Source: Leptospira sp. WS60.C2 (GTDB lineage Bacteria > Spirochaetota > Leptospiria > Leptospirales > Leptospiraceae). From it: a stretch of DNA of 64,000 bases. Both the position numbers and the translations under genes were made by a program. Of the stretch, positions 37,512 through 45,917 are shown piece by piece. A model generated the notes under the pieces. That model made no database searches and had not been told where the DNA came from. It saw only the letters and a list, made by a program, of their open reading frames with translations. The DNA lies in assembly GCF_040833955.1 (NCBI RefSeq), contig NZ_CP162133.1, positions 1,510,001 through 1,574,000 of the forward strand, read 5' to 3'. Position 1 is the stretch's first letter; each line of letters starts with the position of its first letter.

Positions 37512-38075
37512 TCACTCACAGAAGGTGTAATTCCGAGTAGGATTTGTCTAAACGTAACGTAAAAAGTTTTCCCCCATCCTCATTCGAGAATCATTTCAAC
37601 TAACTGAATATAGGTGTGATGTTTTCCTTTTTGAATGGATATGATCTATGAGCGGTCACCTAAAATTCCTATCATGATTTTCCTTTGTTGGAAAATTAGT
37701 CGACAAATGTCGATTAATAAAAATATGCTTTTTTTAGCAAGGAAATGTTAGGTCGTTTTGCATTTTCTTTCGTAAACTTTTTTCCTTTTTCCTATTGATT
37801 CCATCATTTACCATTCACTGCAAACGATGGTTCTCTGTTTTGTTTCAAAGCCGAAGTTAGAAGAAGACAAGTAAACACGGTAGACTTGGAAATTCAATCA
37901 TTGATTTTCATTCTTACCATTCGTTATGAACCTTATGTGAGCTATCTTCTTTCCCGTTTGATCATAAATTTGGAATGTACACCTATCAAACATAAAAATG
38001 AATTTACTTTTAAGAATCCAACCATTGTGATCGTTCCAGACGGAAGATAGATACAATCTTCATAAGGTTACATGT
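37512..38075. other. Spacer with a start-less remnant frame
   Basis: No intact gene. From about 37803 to the stop at 38049 the plus strand has an open frame without a start codon that reads like protein (for example FKAEVRRRQVNTVDLEIQSL and RYEPYVSYLLSRLIINLE), perhaps a gene remnant. The rest, AT-rich, shows nothing I can name. The histone-like gene begins 27 bases after the remnant's stop. Confidence 0.4.
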
Positions 38076-38348
38076 ATGGAAGAAAACGAAACATTAGAAT
38101 TGCCAGTAGTCGTGGAAGAACCTGCTCCTGAAGTAACAGTGGTTGCTAAGAAAGCGGCTCCTAAAAAGAAGAAAGCAGCAAAAAAGAAAGCAGCTAAGAA
38201 AAAATCGAAGAAAGCAGCACCTAAAAAGAAAAAGGCTGCCAAAAAGAAGAAAGCAGCTAAGAAAAAAGCAAAGAAAGTCGCTCCTAAAAAGAGACCAGCC
38301 AAAAAGAAAACGGCGAAGAAGAAAGTAACAAAGAAAAAAAGACGTTAA
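38076..38348 (+). CDS. Histone H1-like Lys/Ala-rich DNA-binding protein
   Basis: The 90-residue protein has an acidic start (MEENETLELPVVVEEPAPE) followed by about 65 residues made almost wholly of Lys, Ala and Pro in AAPKKKKAAKKK-like repeats. This is the composition of bacterial H1-like proteins (HC1/HC2 and AlgP type tails) that bind DNA without sequence preference. It has no globular domain. Because the repeats are simple, homology cannot be judged by sequence alone. Confidence 0.8.
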   Translation: MEENETLELPVVVEEPAPEVTVVAKKAAPKKKKAAKKKAAKKKSKKAAPKKKKAAKKKKAAKKKAKKVAPKKRPAKKKTAKKKVTKKKRR

Positions 38349-38357
38349 TTCCCTTTC

Positions 38358-38420
38358 GGGATAGTAGAGTGGTTGCTATCAAGAGTGGCAAACAGGAGGT
38401 TTCTCCAACTCTATTATCCC
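38358..38420 (+). other. Imperfect long inverted repeat after the histone-like gene
   Basis: GGGATAGTAGAGTGG (38358-38372) and CCAACTCTATTATCCC (38405-38420) can pair over about 15 bases with one G-U pair and one bulged base, enclosing a 32-base loop that contains AGGAGG. No T run follows, so it is not a standard terminator. It could be a stabilising 3' structure or a small RNA. Confidence 0.4.
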
Positions 38421-38518
38421 ATTCTCATTCCATCCAAACTCCAAAACTTCCAACAAATCCTGAGTCTCTGTAGAATGAAGATACAGATTCAAAAGTCAGA
38501 AGAGACTTGTCTTGGAGC

Positions 38519-39193
38519 TTAAATTTTCTGGTATTTCTTTGCTTGTTTTTTGTTTTCTGGATCTAACTCAATGGCTTCAGGATGGAAAACTATATTCCAA
38601 TAGCGTACTACATACGCAATGACTCCCACAGTTAGCACAAAGAGTAATACATATGCTGAGATGACTGGATGCAAAAAAATCGGATCGGGAGCACCAAAAC
38701 GGAGAAAATAAGGCATAGACATATACCAAATCACGGACACGGCCACAAGTCCCACACCAAACTTTCCCCACCAATTTGGTCTCCCTTGTAGTCCTCGTTT
38801 TAGATATAAGAATCCACCGAGCCAAACACCGAGAATTTCTCGGATAAAGTAAACAATGAGAATCCAGCTGGGAAAATCAAAATGAAGGGTGACCACAAGA
38901 AGCCCACCTAAGGTCACCAGTTTATCGCAGACAGGATCTAAGTATCTTCCTAAGGTTGTTTCTTGGTTTAAGAGTCTAGCAAAGAGCCCATCTAAATAAT
39001 CACTGAGAACCGCTGCGAGTGCGTATCCAATGGAGGCAAAAAAAGCACGTAAATTGGAAGGGTCTTTTGCATAGTCATATGTGCTATAGAAAAAAAAAGG
39101 TAATAACAAAACACGAAACACAGATAAAAAATTGGAAAGTGTAAAGATACGATCCTGGAAAAGGTCTTTGGCTTTTTTTTCTTCGATTTGCAT
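38519..39193 (-). CDS. CDP-alcohol phosphatidyltransferase (PgsA-like)
   Basis: The 224-residue membrane protein has the full CDP-alcohol phosphotransferase motif, D-x2-DG-x2-AR-x8-G-x3-D-x3-D, in SDYLDGLFARLLNQETTLGR and YLDPVCDK (about residues 64-90), with five to six hydrophobic helices. It most resembles CDP-diacylglycerol-glycerol-3-phosphate phosphatidyltransferase, which makes phosphatidylglycerol-phosphate, but a different alcohol acceptor is possible. ATG 39193 is preferred over an upstream in-frame start at 39241. Confidence 0.85.
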   Translation of the reverse strand: MQIEEKKAKDLFQDRIFTLSNFLSVFRVLLLPFFFYSTYDYAKDPSNLRAFFASIGYALAAVLSDYLDGLFARLLNQETTLGRYLDPVCDKLVTLGGLLVVTLHFDFPSWILIVYFIREILGVWLGGFLYLKRGLQGRPNWWGKFGVGLVAVSVIWYMSMPYFLRFGAPDPIFLHPVISAYVLLFVLTVGVIAYVVRYWNIVFHPEAIELDPENKKQAKKYQKI

Positions 39194-39296
39194 AGAACCA
39201 TTGCCAGTTTCTAAAAAATCTAACCAAAGGCAAGAAAACAAATGAAAACAATGTTGACGTTTGGAGTCGAATCTATAGTTTGGTTTTTATTCCGAT

Positions 39297-39373
<77 letters not shown>

Positions 39374-39399
39374 TCGGGAATTCCCCCTTAAATCCAATT

Positions 39400-40419
39400 T
39401 CATTCTATGTATTCTTCCTTTTCTTTTTTGAATAGGATTTGATTTTCCTCTTCTAGAACTCTTGCTACCTGCACAATTTTACTTCTTGCTTCGTTTATCT
39501 CACGTAAGGTGACTCTTGGTTTCATATCCAAGATGTCCAAGATATCTTCTGCACGGTTTTGGCTCATATTGTTTAAGAATTTTTTTCGGATTTCATCTCC
39601 AGCACCACGAATTGCAAGTGAAATTGCCGTATCGTCAGCCAACCGGTTGATGAGAATTCGCATCTCTTTGTTATCTAGAGAGAGGATGTCTTCAAATGTG
39701 TATAATTTTTCTCGTACTTGGTCTGCTACCTCGGGCGAAGATTCTTCTAGTTCGGAAAGAATCGTCTCCTCGGCACCTTTCTCCATAAAGTTCAAAATGT
39801 TCGCAAGGACATGAGCGCCACCTGCTTCCGAATATTCTTGTTTGTCTCGTTCTTCGTAGCGTTTCTTTAAAATCCTTGCGATGTTTTGGATCACATCGGG
39901 GTGAGTTTTGGAAGTGGTAGCGAGTCTTACCGCAATTTTAGCCTGTTCTGGTTTAGGGAAAAGTTTCAACACATCGGCTGCTTTTTTGGGATCGAGGTGG
40001 GAGAGTGTCACTGCAATGATTTGAGGAGATTCTGTCCCTAACATCGTTTGTAAAACACTGGGTTCCACTTGGTTTAAGAATTCAAAGTCGTTTTTCGTTT
40101 CTTCTTTGTGGATTTTTTTCAAAATCACATTGGCTTTTTCTGATCCCACCGTGTGTTCGAGAAGGGACTTTGCCGTGGAAAGACCTCCTGAAGTGGATTC
40201 TGTCAGATCTTCAATGGTATGGTGGAATTCCTTTAATATACTTTCTTTTTCTTCTTTGGAAACCGACCTGATTTTGGACATTTCCAAAATGACCGCTTCG
40301 AGCATTGTATCGTCTAGGTGTCTTAGAACATCGGCGGCTCTTTCTTTGCCAAGGGAGAGGAGGAGGAGGGCAGCTTTTCGTACGCCTGGTGTGGCTGTGG
40401 ATGGATTCTCAGACTTCAT
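39400..40419 (-). CDS. fliG: Flagellar motor switch protein FliG
   Basis: The 339-residue protein has the FliG layout: an N-terminal domain (GVRKAALLLLSLGKERAADVLRHL), a middle domain (TESPQIIAVTLSHLDPKKAADVLKLFP, with the EHPQ-like site as ESPQ) and a C-terminal torque domain (FEDILSLDNKEMRILINRL and the charged AIRGAGDEIRKKFLNNMSQN). FliG couples the stator to rotor rotation. Its gene stands alone here without fliF. The C-terminus ends in a charged helix (about 315-339). Confidence 0.95.
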   Translation of the reverse strand: MKSENPSTATPGVRKAALLLLSLGKERAADVLRHLDDTMLEAVILEMSKIRSVSKEEKESILKEFHHTIEDLTESTSGGLSTAKSLLEHTVGSEKANVILKKIHKEETKNDFEFLNQVEPSVLQTMLGTESPQIIAVTLSHLDPKKAADVLKLFPKPEQAKIAVRLATTSKTHPDVIQNIARILKKRYEERDKQEYSEAGGAHVLANILNFMEKGAEETILSELEESSPEVADQVREKLYTFEDILSLDNKEMRILINRLADDTAISLAIRGAGDEIRKKFLNNMSQNRAEDILDILDMKPRVTLREINEARSKIVQVARVLEEENQILFKKEKEEYIE

Positions 40420-40550
40420 GTGACATAATTCCTTTAGTTTCTCATGGATGTCAAAAAAAACTTATCTAATGAGACAAAATTTTCTAAAGGTCTCATTCAC
40501 TTCGTACGATACCCTTTGTAAGTTACAAAGAGAAAGGAACAACACACCAG

Positions 40551-40760
40551 ATGGATAAAGCTCACAAATTCAAAAATACACTAGAACGTTACATTCATTA
40601 CCGAGGCATCGACATCGTTTTACACCTCAAAGATGGAAAGAGCATCGAACTTGATAAAAACCGCCAAATGATGGACGATGTCGTCATCGGAAATTTGGCA
40701 ACGGGTGTGGTTCGCATTCCCATAGCTGACATCCAAAGTGCAGATTTTTTTGCTGCTTAA
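40551..40760 (+). CDS. Small protein, possibly Sm-like fold
   Basis: The 69-residue protein is not recognised. It has an N-terminal helix-like part (MDKAHKFKNTLERYIHYRG) and then beta-strand-like segments: IDIVLHLKDGKSIEL, DVVIGNLATG and VVRIPIADIQSADFF. The order helix, 'V-x-L-x-DG' strand and 'IPxxxIxSxxF' strand recalls Sm/Hfq-like proteins, but this is only a pattern similarity. AGAAAGGAA sits 8-16 bases upstream of the ATG as a ribosome site. It is convergent with the pyruvate dehydrogenase E2 gene. Confidence 0.7.
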   Translation: MDKAHKFKNTLERYIHYRGIDIVLHLKDGKSIELDKNRQMMDDVVIGNLATGVVRIPIADIQSADFFAA

Positions 40761-40773
40761 GACAAATACTGGT

Positions 40774-42141
40774 TTAACCAACCGCAAGGAGTAGATTTGG
40801 TTTTTCCAAAAAGCTCCTTAAGGTTTTTAAAAACTCAGCTCCCACGGCTCCATCGATCACCCTGTGATCGCAGGAGAGTGTGAGAGAGAGAATTCTTCCT
40901 GCCACAACACTTCCGTTTTCGACAACAGGTTTGTCTTCCACAGAACCAACCGCAAGGATGGCACTCTCAGGTTCGTTGATGATCGCCGTAAAACGGCTAA
41001 TTCCATACATTCCCAAATTGGAGATCGTAAAGGTTCCGTTGGAAAACTCTTCTGGTTTTAATTTTCGATCTCTAGCTTTTTTTGCCAGTTCCTTCACTTC
41101 ACTGGAAATTTGTAAAATGGACTTAACGTTGGCATCTCGAATGACTGGCGTTAGAAGCCCACCATCTATGGAAACAGCAATTCCCACATCCACTCGACCG
41201 TATTGCACGATCGTTTCCCCTTGGAAACTGGCATTTACCTTTGGATGGAGTTTTAGAGCGGAGGCGGTTGCTTTGACGATAATATCATTCAAACTCACTT
41301 TGATCGCAGAGTCTGGATTTTGTGACGCTTGGAACTCATTGATTTCTTTTCGAAACGATTCAAGAGCCTTTGCATTCACATCTACATTCAAATAAAAATG
41401 GGGTAGGTTTTGTTTCGATTCGGTGAGTCGTTTGGCAATAGTCTTACGCATCCCATTTAGATTCACAACTTCATCGGGAGTCTGTGTTACGATGCCAGGG
41501 TTTGTGGCTCTCGGTCCTTTTTGTAAAGAATCGAGAACATCTTTTTTGGTAATCCTTCCTTCTGGACCAGTTCCGATCACTTGGTGTAGGTCAATTCCAT
41601 GTTCGATGGCAATGGATTTGGCAAGCGGAGACGCAAGTACACGAAGTGAGCCCCGGGTTACGGAAGTGAAACCGTTATTTGTGTCTTTTGTTTGGCTTTC
41701 TTGCGGGGTTTTCGTTAGGGCTTGATTTGCTGCAGTAGAGGGAATGGGAAGGATCTGTTTCTCAACAGGGACATTTTCTTTTGCTGGAAGCTGAGAAGGT
41801 GAGGAAGGTACTTCCTTTTCATTCCTGCTTGTTGTGTTTTGCGAAGTATTTTTTGGTGATTGTGGTTTTGGAAGGTTGGATAAGAGGGAAGAGATATCTT
41901 CTCCCGGTTTTCCAATGATTGCTAAGGCTTCGCCTACTTTTAGTTTGGTGCCTTCTGTCTGAATGATTTTTAAGAGTACACCTGAATCGTACGCTTCCAT
42001 TTCCATGACAGCTTTGTCAGTTTCCACTTCCGCAAGAATGTCACCAGGATTTACAGAATCTCCTTCTTGTTTGAGCCATTTGACAATGGTTCCTTCTTCC
42101 ATTGTAGGGGATAATTGAGTCATTTCTTGGATTTTGGCCAT
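40774..42141 (-). CDS. Pyruvate dehydrogenase E2, dihydrolipoamide acetyltransferase
   Basis: The 455-residue protein has one lipoyl domain (EVETDKAVMEME, lipoyl Lys about residue 43), a Pro/Ser/Gln-rich linker (about 80-155), a peripheral subunit-binding domain (VLASPLAKSIAIEHGIDL to GRITKKDVL) and the catalytic domain ending with DHRVIDGAVGAEFLKTL, which carries the active-site His. It accepts acetyl from E1 and passes it to CoA. A start at 42195 would overlap the E1-beta gene; ATG 42141 gives the usual N-terminus and overlaps nothing. No E3 gene is adjacent. Confidence 0.93.
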   Translation of the reverse strand: MAKIQEMTQLSPTMEEGTIVKWLKQEGDSVNPGDILAEVETDKAVMEMEAYDSGVLLKIIQTEGTKLKVGEALAIIGKPGEDISSLLSNLPKPQSPKNTSQNTTSRNEKEVPSSPSQLPAKENVPVEKQILPIPSTAANQALTKTPQESQTKDTNNGFTSVTRGSLRVLASPLAKSIAIEHGIDLHQVIGTGPEGRITKKDVLDSLQKGPRATNPGIVTQTPDEVVNLNGMRKTIAKRLTESKQNLPHFYLNVDVNAKALESFRKEINEFQASQNPDSAIKVSLNDIIVKATASALKLHPKVNASFQGETIVQYGRVDVGIAVSIDGGLLTPVIRDANVKSILQISSEVKELAKKARDRKLKPEEFSNGTFTISNLGMYGISRFTAIINEPESAILAVGSVEDKPVVENGSVVAGRILSLTLSCDHRVIDGAVGAEFLKTLRSFLEKPNLLLAVG

Positions 42142-42151
42142 TGTGGTCTCC

Positions 42152-43126
42152 TTAACGTAACATCTCTCGGATGGTATCAGCCACTCGGTTGGCATTGGGC
42201 AAACTCATTCGTTCTAAGTTGGCAGCATAAGACATGGGAACATCCATTTGTGTGACACGTTCCACCGGGTGGTCCAAATAAGAAAAAGCATTCTTTTGGA
42301 TGAGGTGGGAAATTTGCGCTCCAAACCCAGCAACAGGCCACCCTTCCTCCACAACCACGGCTCGGTTTGTTTTTTTAACAGATTCATAAATTAGATTTTC
42401 ATCTAACGGACGTAAACTGCGAAGATCTACAATCTCTACAGAGATTCCTTCTTTCTCTAAAATTTCTGCCGCTTCGAGCGCAAAACTGAGAGCTCTTGAC
42501 CAGGTAACAAGTGTAATGTCTGTTCCTTTTCGTTTGATCTCACCTAGACCAAGAGGAATGGTATATTCATCGTCTGGAACCTCTCCTTTGGAACCGTATA
42601 ATACTTCTGATTCGATAAAGATGGTTGGGTTATTGTCTCGGATGGATGATTTTAAAAGCCCATAGGCATCTTTTGGTGTTGCAGGACAAACGACTTTTAA
42701 TCCAGGGCAATGGGCATACCAGGATTCAAAGGCTTGTGAGTGTTGTGCACCAAGCCTTCCTCCGGCACCACCAGCTCCTCGGAATACAATGGGCATCGGA
42801 AATTGACCTCCACTCATATAATTCATCTTAGCCGCTGAATTGATGATTTGGTCGATCGCTACCAGGGAAAAATTCCAAGTCATAAATTCAATAATGGGTC
42901 GTAGTCCCACCATGGCAGATCCTACTCCAATCCCAGCAAAACCATTTTCGGAGATAGGTGTATCAATCACTCTTTCTTCCCCAAACTTATCGAGCATTCC
43001 TTGGGAAACTTTATAGGCACCTTGGTAATGTCCTACTTCTTCACCCATCAGATAAATCAAGGGATCCTTTTCCATCTCTTCCACCATGGCTCGATTGAGT
43101 GCTTCTCTATAGGTTAAGATTGCCAT
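42152..43126 (-). CDS. pdhB: Pyruvate dehydrogenase E1 component, beta subunit
   Basis: The 324-residue protein is a full E1-beta: MGEEVGHYQGAYKVSQGMLDKFG, RVIDTPISENGFAGIGVGSAM, FRGAGGAGGRLGAQHSQAFE and the C-terminal VDLRSLRPLD and VVVEEGWPVAGFGAQI. It forms the thiamine-diphosphate decarboxylase with E1-alpha, which ends directly before its start (adjacent, no gap). Confidence 0.95.
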   Translation of the reverse strand: MAILTYREALNRAMVEEMEKDPLIYLMGEEVGHYQGAYKVSQGMLDKFGEERVIDTPISENGFAGIGVGSAMVGLRPIIEFMTWNFSLVAIDQIINSAAKMNYMSGGQFPMPIVFRGAGGAGGRLGAQHSQAFESWYAHCPGLKVVCPATPKDAYGLLKSSIRDNNPTIFIESEVLYGSKGEVPDDEYTIPLGLGEIKRKGTDITLVTWSRALSFALEAAEILEKEGISVEIVDLRSLRPLDENLIYESVKKTNRAVVVEEGWPVAGFGAQISHLIQKNAFSYLDHPVERVTQMDVPMSYAANLERMSLPNANRVADTIREMLR

Positions 43127-44113
43127 TTATTTATCCTCCGCATACACATACTTGTGCAGTTGAGAGAGAGGTGGTTCTGGTGAGCTTTCCGCAAAGGCAT
43201 AGGCGTCATCAATTTGAGTTTGAATGTCCAATTCCATTTGATCCAATTCTTCCGGCTTTAGCCCACCTAATTCTAGTTCGTGCCTTGCTCGCATCAGAGG
43301 ATCTTTTTTTTTGTAAGCTTCCAATTCTTCTTTGGTTCTGTATTTAGCAGGGTCTGACATAGAATGCCCACGAAATCGGTAAGTGGAAACTTCAATGAGA
43401 GTTGGACCCTCTCCACGGCGGGCTCTGTCCACAGCTACTTTTACGTGGTCTCTCACTTTCCTTACCTCATCTCCTTCGATATGATCTCTGGCAATATCGT
43501 AGGCGTAGGCTCTGACCGAGACATCCTTCACGGCAAGTGCTCGGTATTCAGGAGTTCCCATCGCATAATGGTTGTTTTCACAAATAAAAACCACAGGAAG
43601 TTTCCAAATGGCAGCAAGATTAAGACCTTCATGAAAGGAACCAATATTGGCAGCCCCTTCACCAAAAAAACAAATGGTGACGGAATCCTCTTTTTTATAT
43701 TTGGAAGCAAATGCAATGCCTGCAGCAAGAGAGATGTGACCACCCACAATTCCATGCCCACCCATAAAATGAGCATTTTTATCGAAAAAATGCATCGAAC
43801 CTCCATTCCCTTTGGAGATTCCTGTGGCTTTTCCGAAGAGTTCTGCCATCAGAGGATTTGGGTGTAAACCTCTGGCCAGTGCATGCCCGTGGTCTCGGTA
43901 GGTGGAAACAATATAATCATGTGGAGTGAGGGCGGCAATGGAACCAACTCCTACGGCTTCTTGCCCTATATACAAATGGAGAAATCCTCCGATTTTTCCA
44001 ACGCTATACGCTTTCGCCGCAGCTTCTTCAAACTTTCGTATAAGTACCATTTGTCTGTAGAACTCTTTTAATTCGCTCACAGAGTGTGAGTCTTTGGGGA
44101 TAGAAGAAACCAA
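43127..44113 (-). CDS. pdhA: Pyruvate dehydrogenase E1 component, alpha subunit
   Basis: The 328-residue protein holds the thiamine diphosphate motif as FFGEGAANIGSFHEGLNLAA (GDG replaced by GEG, as in many E1-alpha) ending in ICENNHYAMGT. The phosphorylation-loop-like region is TYRFRGHSMSDPAKYR and the N-terminal part has GGFLHLYIGQEAVGVG. It decarboxylates pyruvate and passes acetyl to lipoyl-E2. The assigned start is TTG 44113 preceded by GGAGG at a spacing of 6, which is why it is preferred. It heads a three-gene operon (E1-alpha, E1-beta, E2). Confidence 0.94.
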   Translation of the reverse strand: MVSSIPKDSHSVSELKEFYRQMVLIRKFEEAAAKAYSVGKIGGFLHLYIGQEAVGVGSIAALTPHDYIVSTYRDHGHALARGLHPNPLMAELFGKATGISKGNGGSMHFFDKNAHFMGGHGIVGGHISLAAGIAFASKYKKEDSVTICFFGEGAANIGSFHEGLNLAAIWKLPVVFICENNHYAMGTPEYRALAVKDVSVRAYAYDIARDHIEGDEVRKVRDHVKVAVDRARRGEGPTLIEVSTYRFRGHSMSDPAKYRTKEELEAYKKKDPLMRARHELELGGLKPEELDQMELDIQTQIDDAYAFAESSPEPPLSQLHKYVYAEDK

Positions 44114-44217
44114 ATAGAACCTCCAAAACCTCTAAAAAACTACACTATTTAGACAAAGAAAGAAAGCAAAAATCTTGCTCTTAAAAGAAGATAAAAGACA
44201 GTTTCCCTAGGACCTTT

Positions 44218-45501
44218 ATGAAAATTACGAGTGCTGGTATCGAATTCCTAGAATTCAATGAATTTAAAAATTTCGCTGTGGACTATGATCTGTTAGGTTC
44301 TGTATCTCTCAGTGAACCTGTTGTGGATAAGAATGGAAACATTCTGATCAAAGAGAAAGTTGCGATCAAAGAAAACATACTTAAAAAGTTAGAGGGATTA
44401 GAAGGTAACTACATTCCTTCCTTCAAACTTGCAATGTCCAAAGACTTGATGAAGATGCTAAGGCAAGTTTTGTCAAAAGCAATCCTTAGTCGAATTGATG
44501 ATCGTTCCAATGAATTTATTTTTCACTTATACGAACAAAATGCGGAAAGGATGGCAAGTCTCAAAGGTATCATCCAAAATTCATTTTATTCCAAAACCTT
44601 GGCTTTATCTTTTTTTCGTATTTTACTCACACACAAAGAGTTCTTTAATCATTTGGCCGACTTCGGTCTTCTTAGTTTGGGATCTGTCATCCAAAAACAA
44701 TATGGGTTTAAGATGGTAAATCGATTTAGTTTTTTAGCAGGGCTTTGTGCTGACATCGCTGTTTCGAAAGAAGGATTGTATCGTCAAAGTTTTTTTGGAT
44801 CTTCTCTCACGTCGGCTGTGAATCTCAGTATCGAAATCGCAAGAAAACTAAACCTTCCCGAAGAAGTGATCAGTGCCATAAACAACCATGGAAATTCCAA
44901 TTTTGAAATCCCTGGTGTAAGTCCAGCCAATGTGAATGTGGAAGAATTACGAAAACACCAATTGAACCAGGATCTTCTTTTGGGAAGTGGAATGGAAGAT
45001 GATAAAAGTGATGATGAAGAAGAAGCGGGGGAATATGCAGACAACACCGCAGAAGTTACGTTAGATGCCTTGAAAATTGCTCGTTATATCATTGAAAATT
45101 TAAAAACCAACACTGACAAAGAACATGTTTCTGAGAAACTTCTTGTGATGTTCACATACAATGCGGAGAAGGGGCTTTTCCGAAAAGACTTGGCTGACCC
45201 AATGATTGATCGGTTTAAAGAATTTGATCATGCCATCAAACGCATTCGTACCATCGCAGAAATTGAAAACAAATGCAAATTTCAAACCTCTGCTTGGGCC
45301 TATCCGAAACCAAAGTCATCTCAAATTGTTTGCCGAGATCGAAATTACCAATGCCCTTGGATTGTGAATGGTTGGGATTTACGGATCATTTCTCCTCAAG
45401 ATCCATTTGGATATATCGGTGCTGCTCTTGATGTAGGAACCTATCCTAAGTGTGCGTTGGAAGAAGAATTACACGAAAAAATTAAATACACAGAGTCGTA
45501 G
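44218..45501 (+). CDS. Uncharacterised protein with HD-domain-like middle
   Basis: I do not recognise this 427-residue protein with certainty. It opens with LLGSVSLSEPVVDKNGNILIKEKVAIKENIL, a segment seen near the N-terminus of HD-GYP-type proteins. A helical region with GSSLTSAVNLSIEIARKLNLPEEVISAINNHGN (about 198-230) recalls the last helices of an HD-GYP domain, but the HD and GYP residues are absent. An acidic insert (DDKSDDEEEAGEY, about 262-275) and a Cys-containing C-terminus with two Trp (CPWIVNGWDLRI) follow. A non-catalytic HD-like protein is a reasonable guess. A strong terminator closes it. Confidence 0.7.
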   Translation: MKITSAGIEFLEFNEFKNFAVDYDLLGSVSLSEPVVDKNGNILIKEKVAIKENILKKLEGLEGNYIPSFKLAMSKDLMKMLRQVLSKAILSRIDDRSNEFIFHLYEQNAERMASLKGIIQNSFYSKTLALSFFRILLTHKEFFNHLADFGLLSLGSVIQKQYGFKMVNRFSFLAGLCADIAVSKEGLYRQSFFGSSLTSAVNLSIEIARKLNLPEEVISAINNHGNSNFEIPGVSPANVNVEELRKHQLNQDLLLGSGMEDDKSDDEEEAGEYADNTAEVTLDALKIARYIIENLKTNTDKEHVSEKLLVMFTYNAEKGLFRKDLADPMIDRFKEFDHAIKRIRTIAEIENKCKFQTSAWAYPKPKSSQIVCRDRNYQCPWIVNGWDLRIISPQDPFGYIGAALDVGTYPKCALEEELHEKIKYTES

Positions 45502-45522
45502 AGGAGTGATGGTAAAAAAAAA

Positions 45523-45552
45523 CCAACCGAAATCGGTTGGTTTTTTTTTTTC
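45523..45552. terminator. Bidirectional intrinsic terminator
   Basis: CCAACCGA (45523-45530) and TCGGTTGG (45533-45540) form a perfect 8-base stem followed by at least 10 T on the plus strand and preceded by a run of A that gives a T run on the minus strand. It ends both the 44218 gene and, from the other side, the small lipoprotein gene. Confidence 0.92.
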
Positions 45553-45571
45553 CTAAAGATGGAAAAAAGAA

Positions 45572-45820
45572 TTAGAAACCAGCAGGTTTTTTAATGTCTT
45601 TTGTTGCGTCGTTGATTGCGCCAGTTGCAGCTTTTTTAGCTTCTGCTTCTGCAGTTTTTACTGCTGCATCTACTTTTTTCTCAACTTCTGTTGTTACTTT
45701 TTTCGCTGCATCTTCAACCGTTTCCATTTTTTCTTCTACAACAGGCTCTTCTTTTTTGCAGAAAGCAAGTCCAGAAGCCATAGTCACGCCAAGAATTAAA
45801 ACGAGTAGTTTTTTATTCAT
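45572..45820 (-). CDS. Small Lys/Ala/Glu-rich lipoprotein
   Basis: The 82-residue product has a signal peptide MNKKLLVLILGVTMASGLAFC with a spirochaetal lipobox (LAFC, Cys 21). The mature part is a low-complexity helix of Lys, Ala, Glu, Thr and Val (VEDAAKKVTTEVEKKVDAAV), likely extended or coiled coil, ending KKPAGF. A longer frame from 45931 is rejected as it precedes the signal peptide and overlaps fbp. It might be an abundant surface or periplasmic lipoprotein; function unknown. Confidence 0.8.
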   Translation of the reverse strand: MNKKLLVLILGVTMASGLAFCKKEEPVVEEKMETVEDAAKKVTTEVEKKVDAAVKTAEAEAKKAATGAINDATKDIKKPAGF

Positions 45821-45917
45821 AGAAAATTTTCTCCTAAAATCTTTTAATTCTGCCAAGGCTAACTCAACTTCCTTTCCATTGAAAGAATTTTCTGATTTTG
45901 AACTAAAAAATCTTTCC

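Noticed and set aside
39254..39279. Promoter for tRNA-Asp (TTGACG and TATAGT)
   Set aside because: The spacing is 14 bases, too short for a normal sigma-70 promoter.
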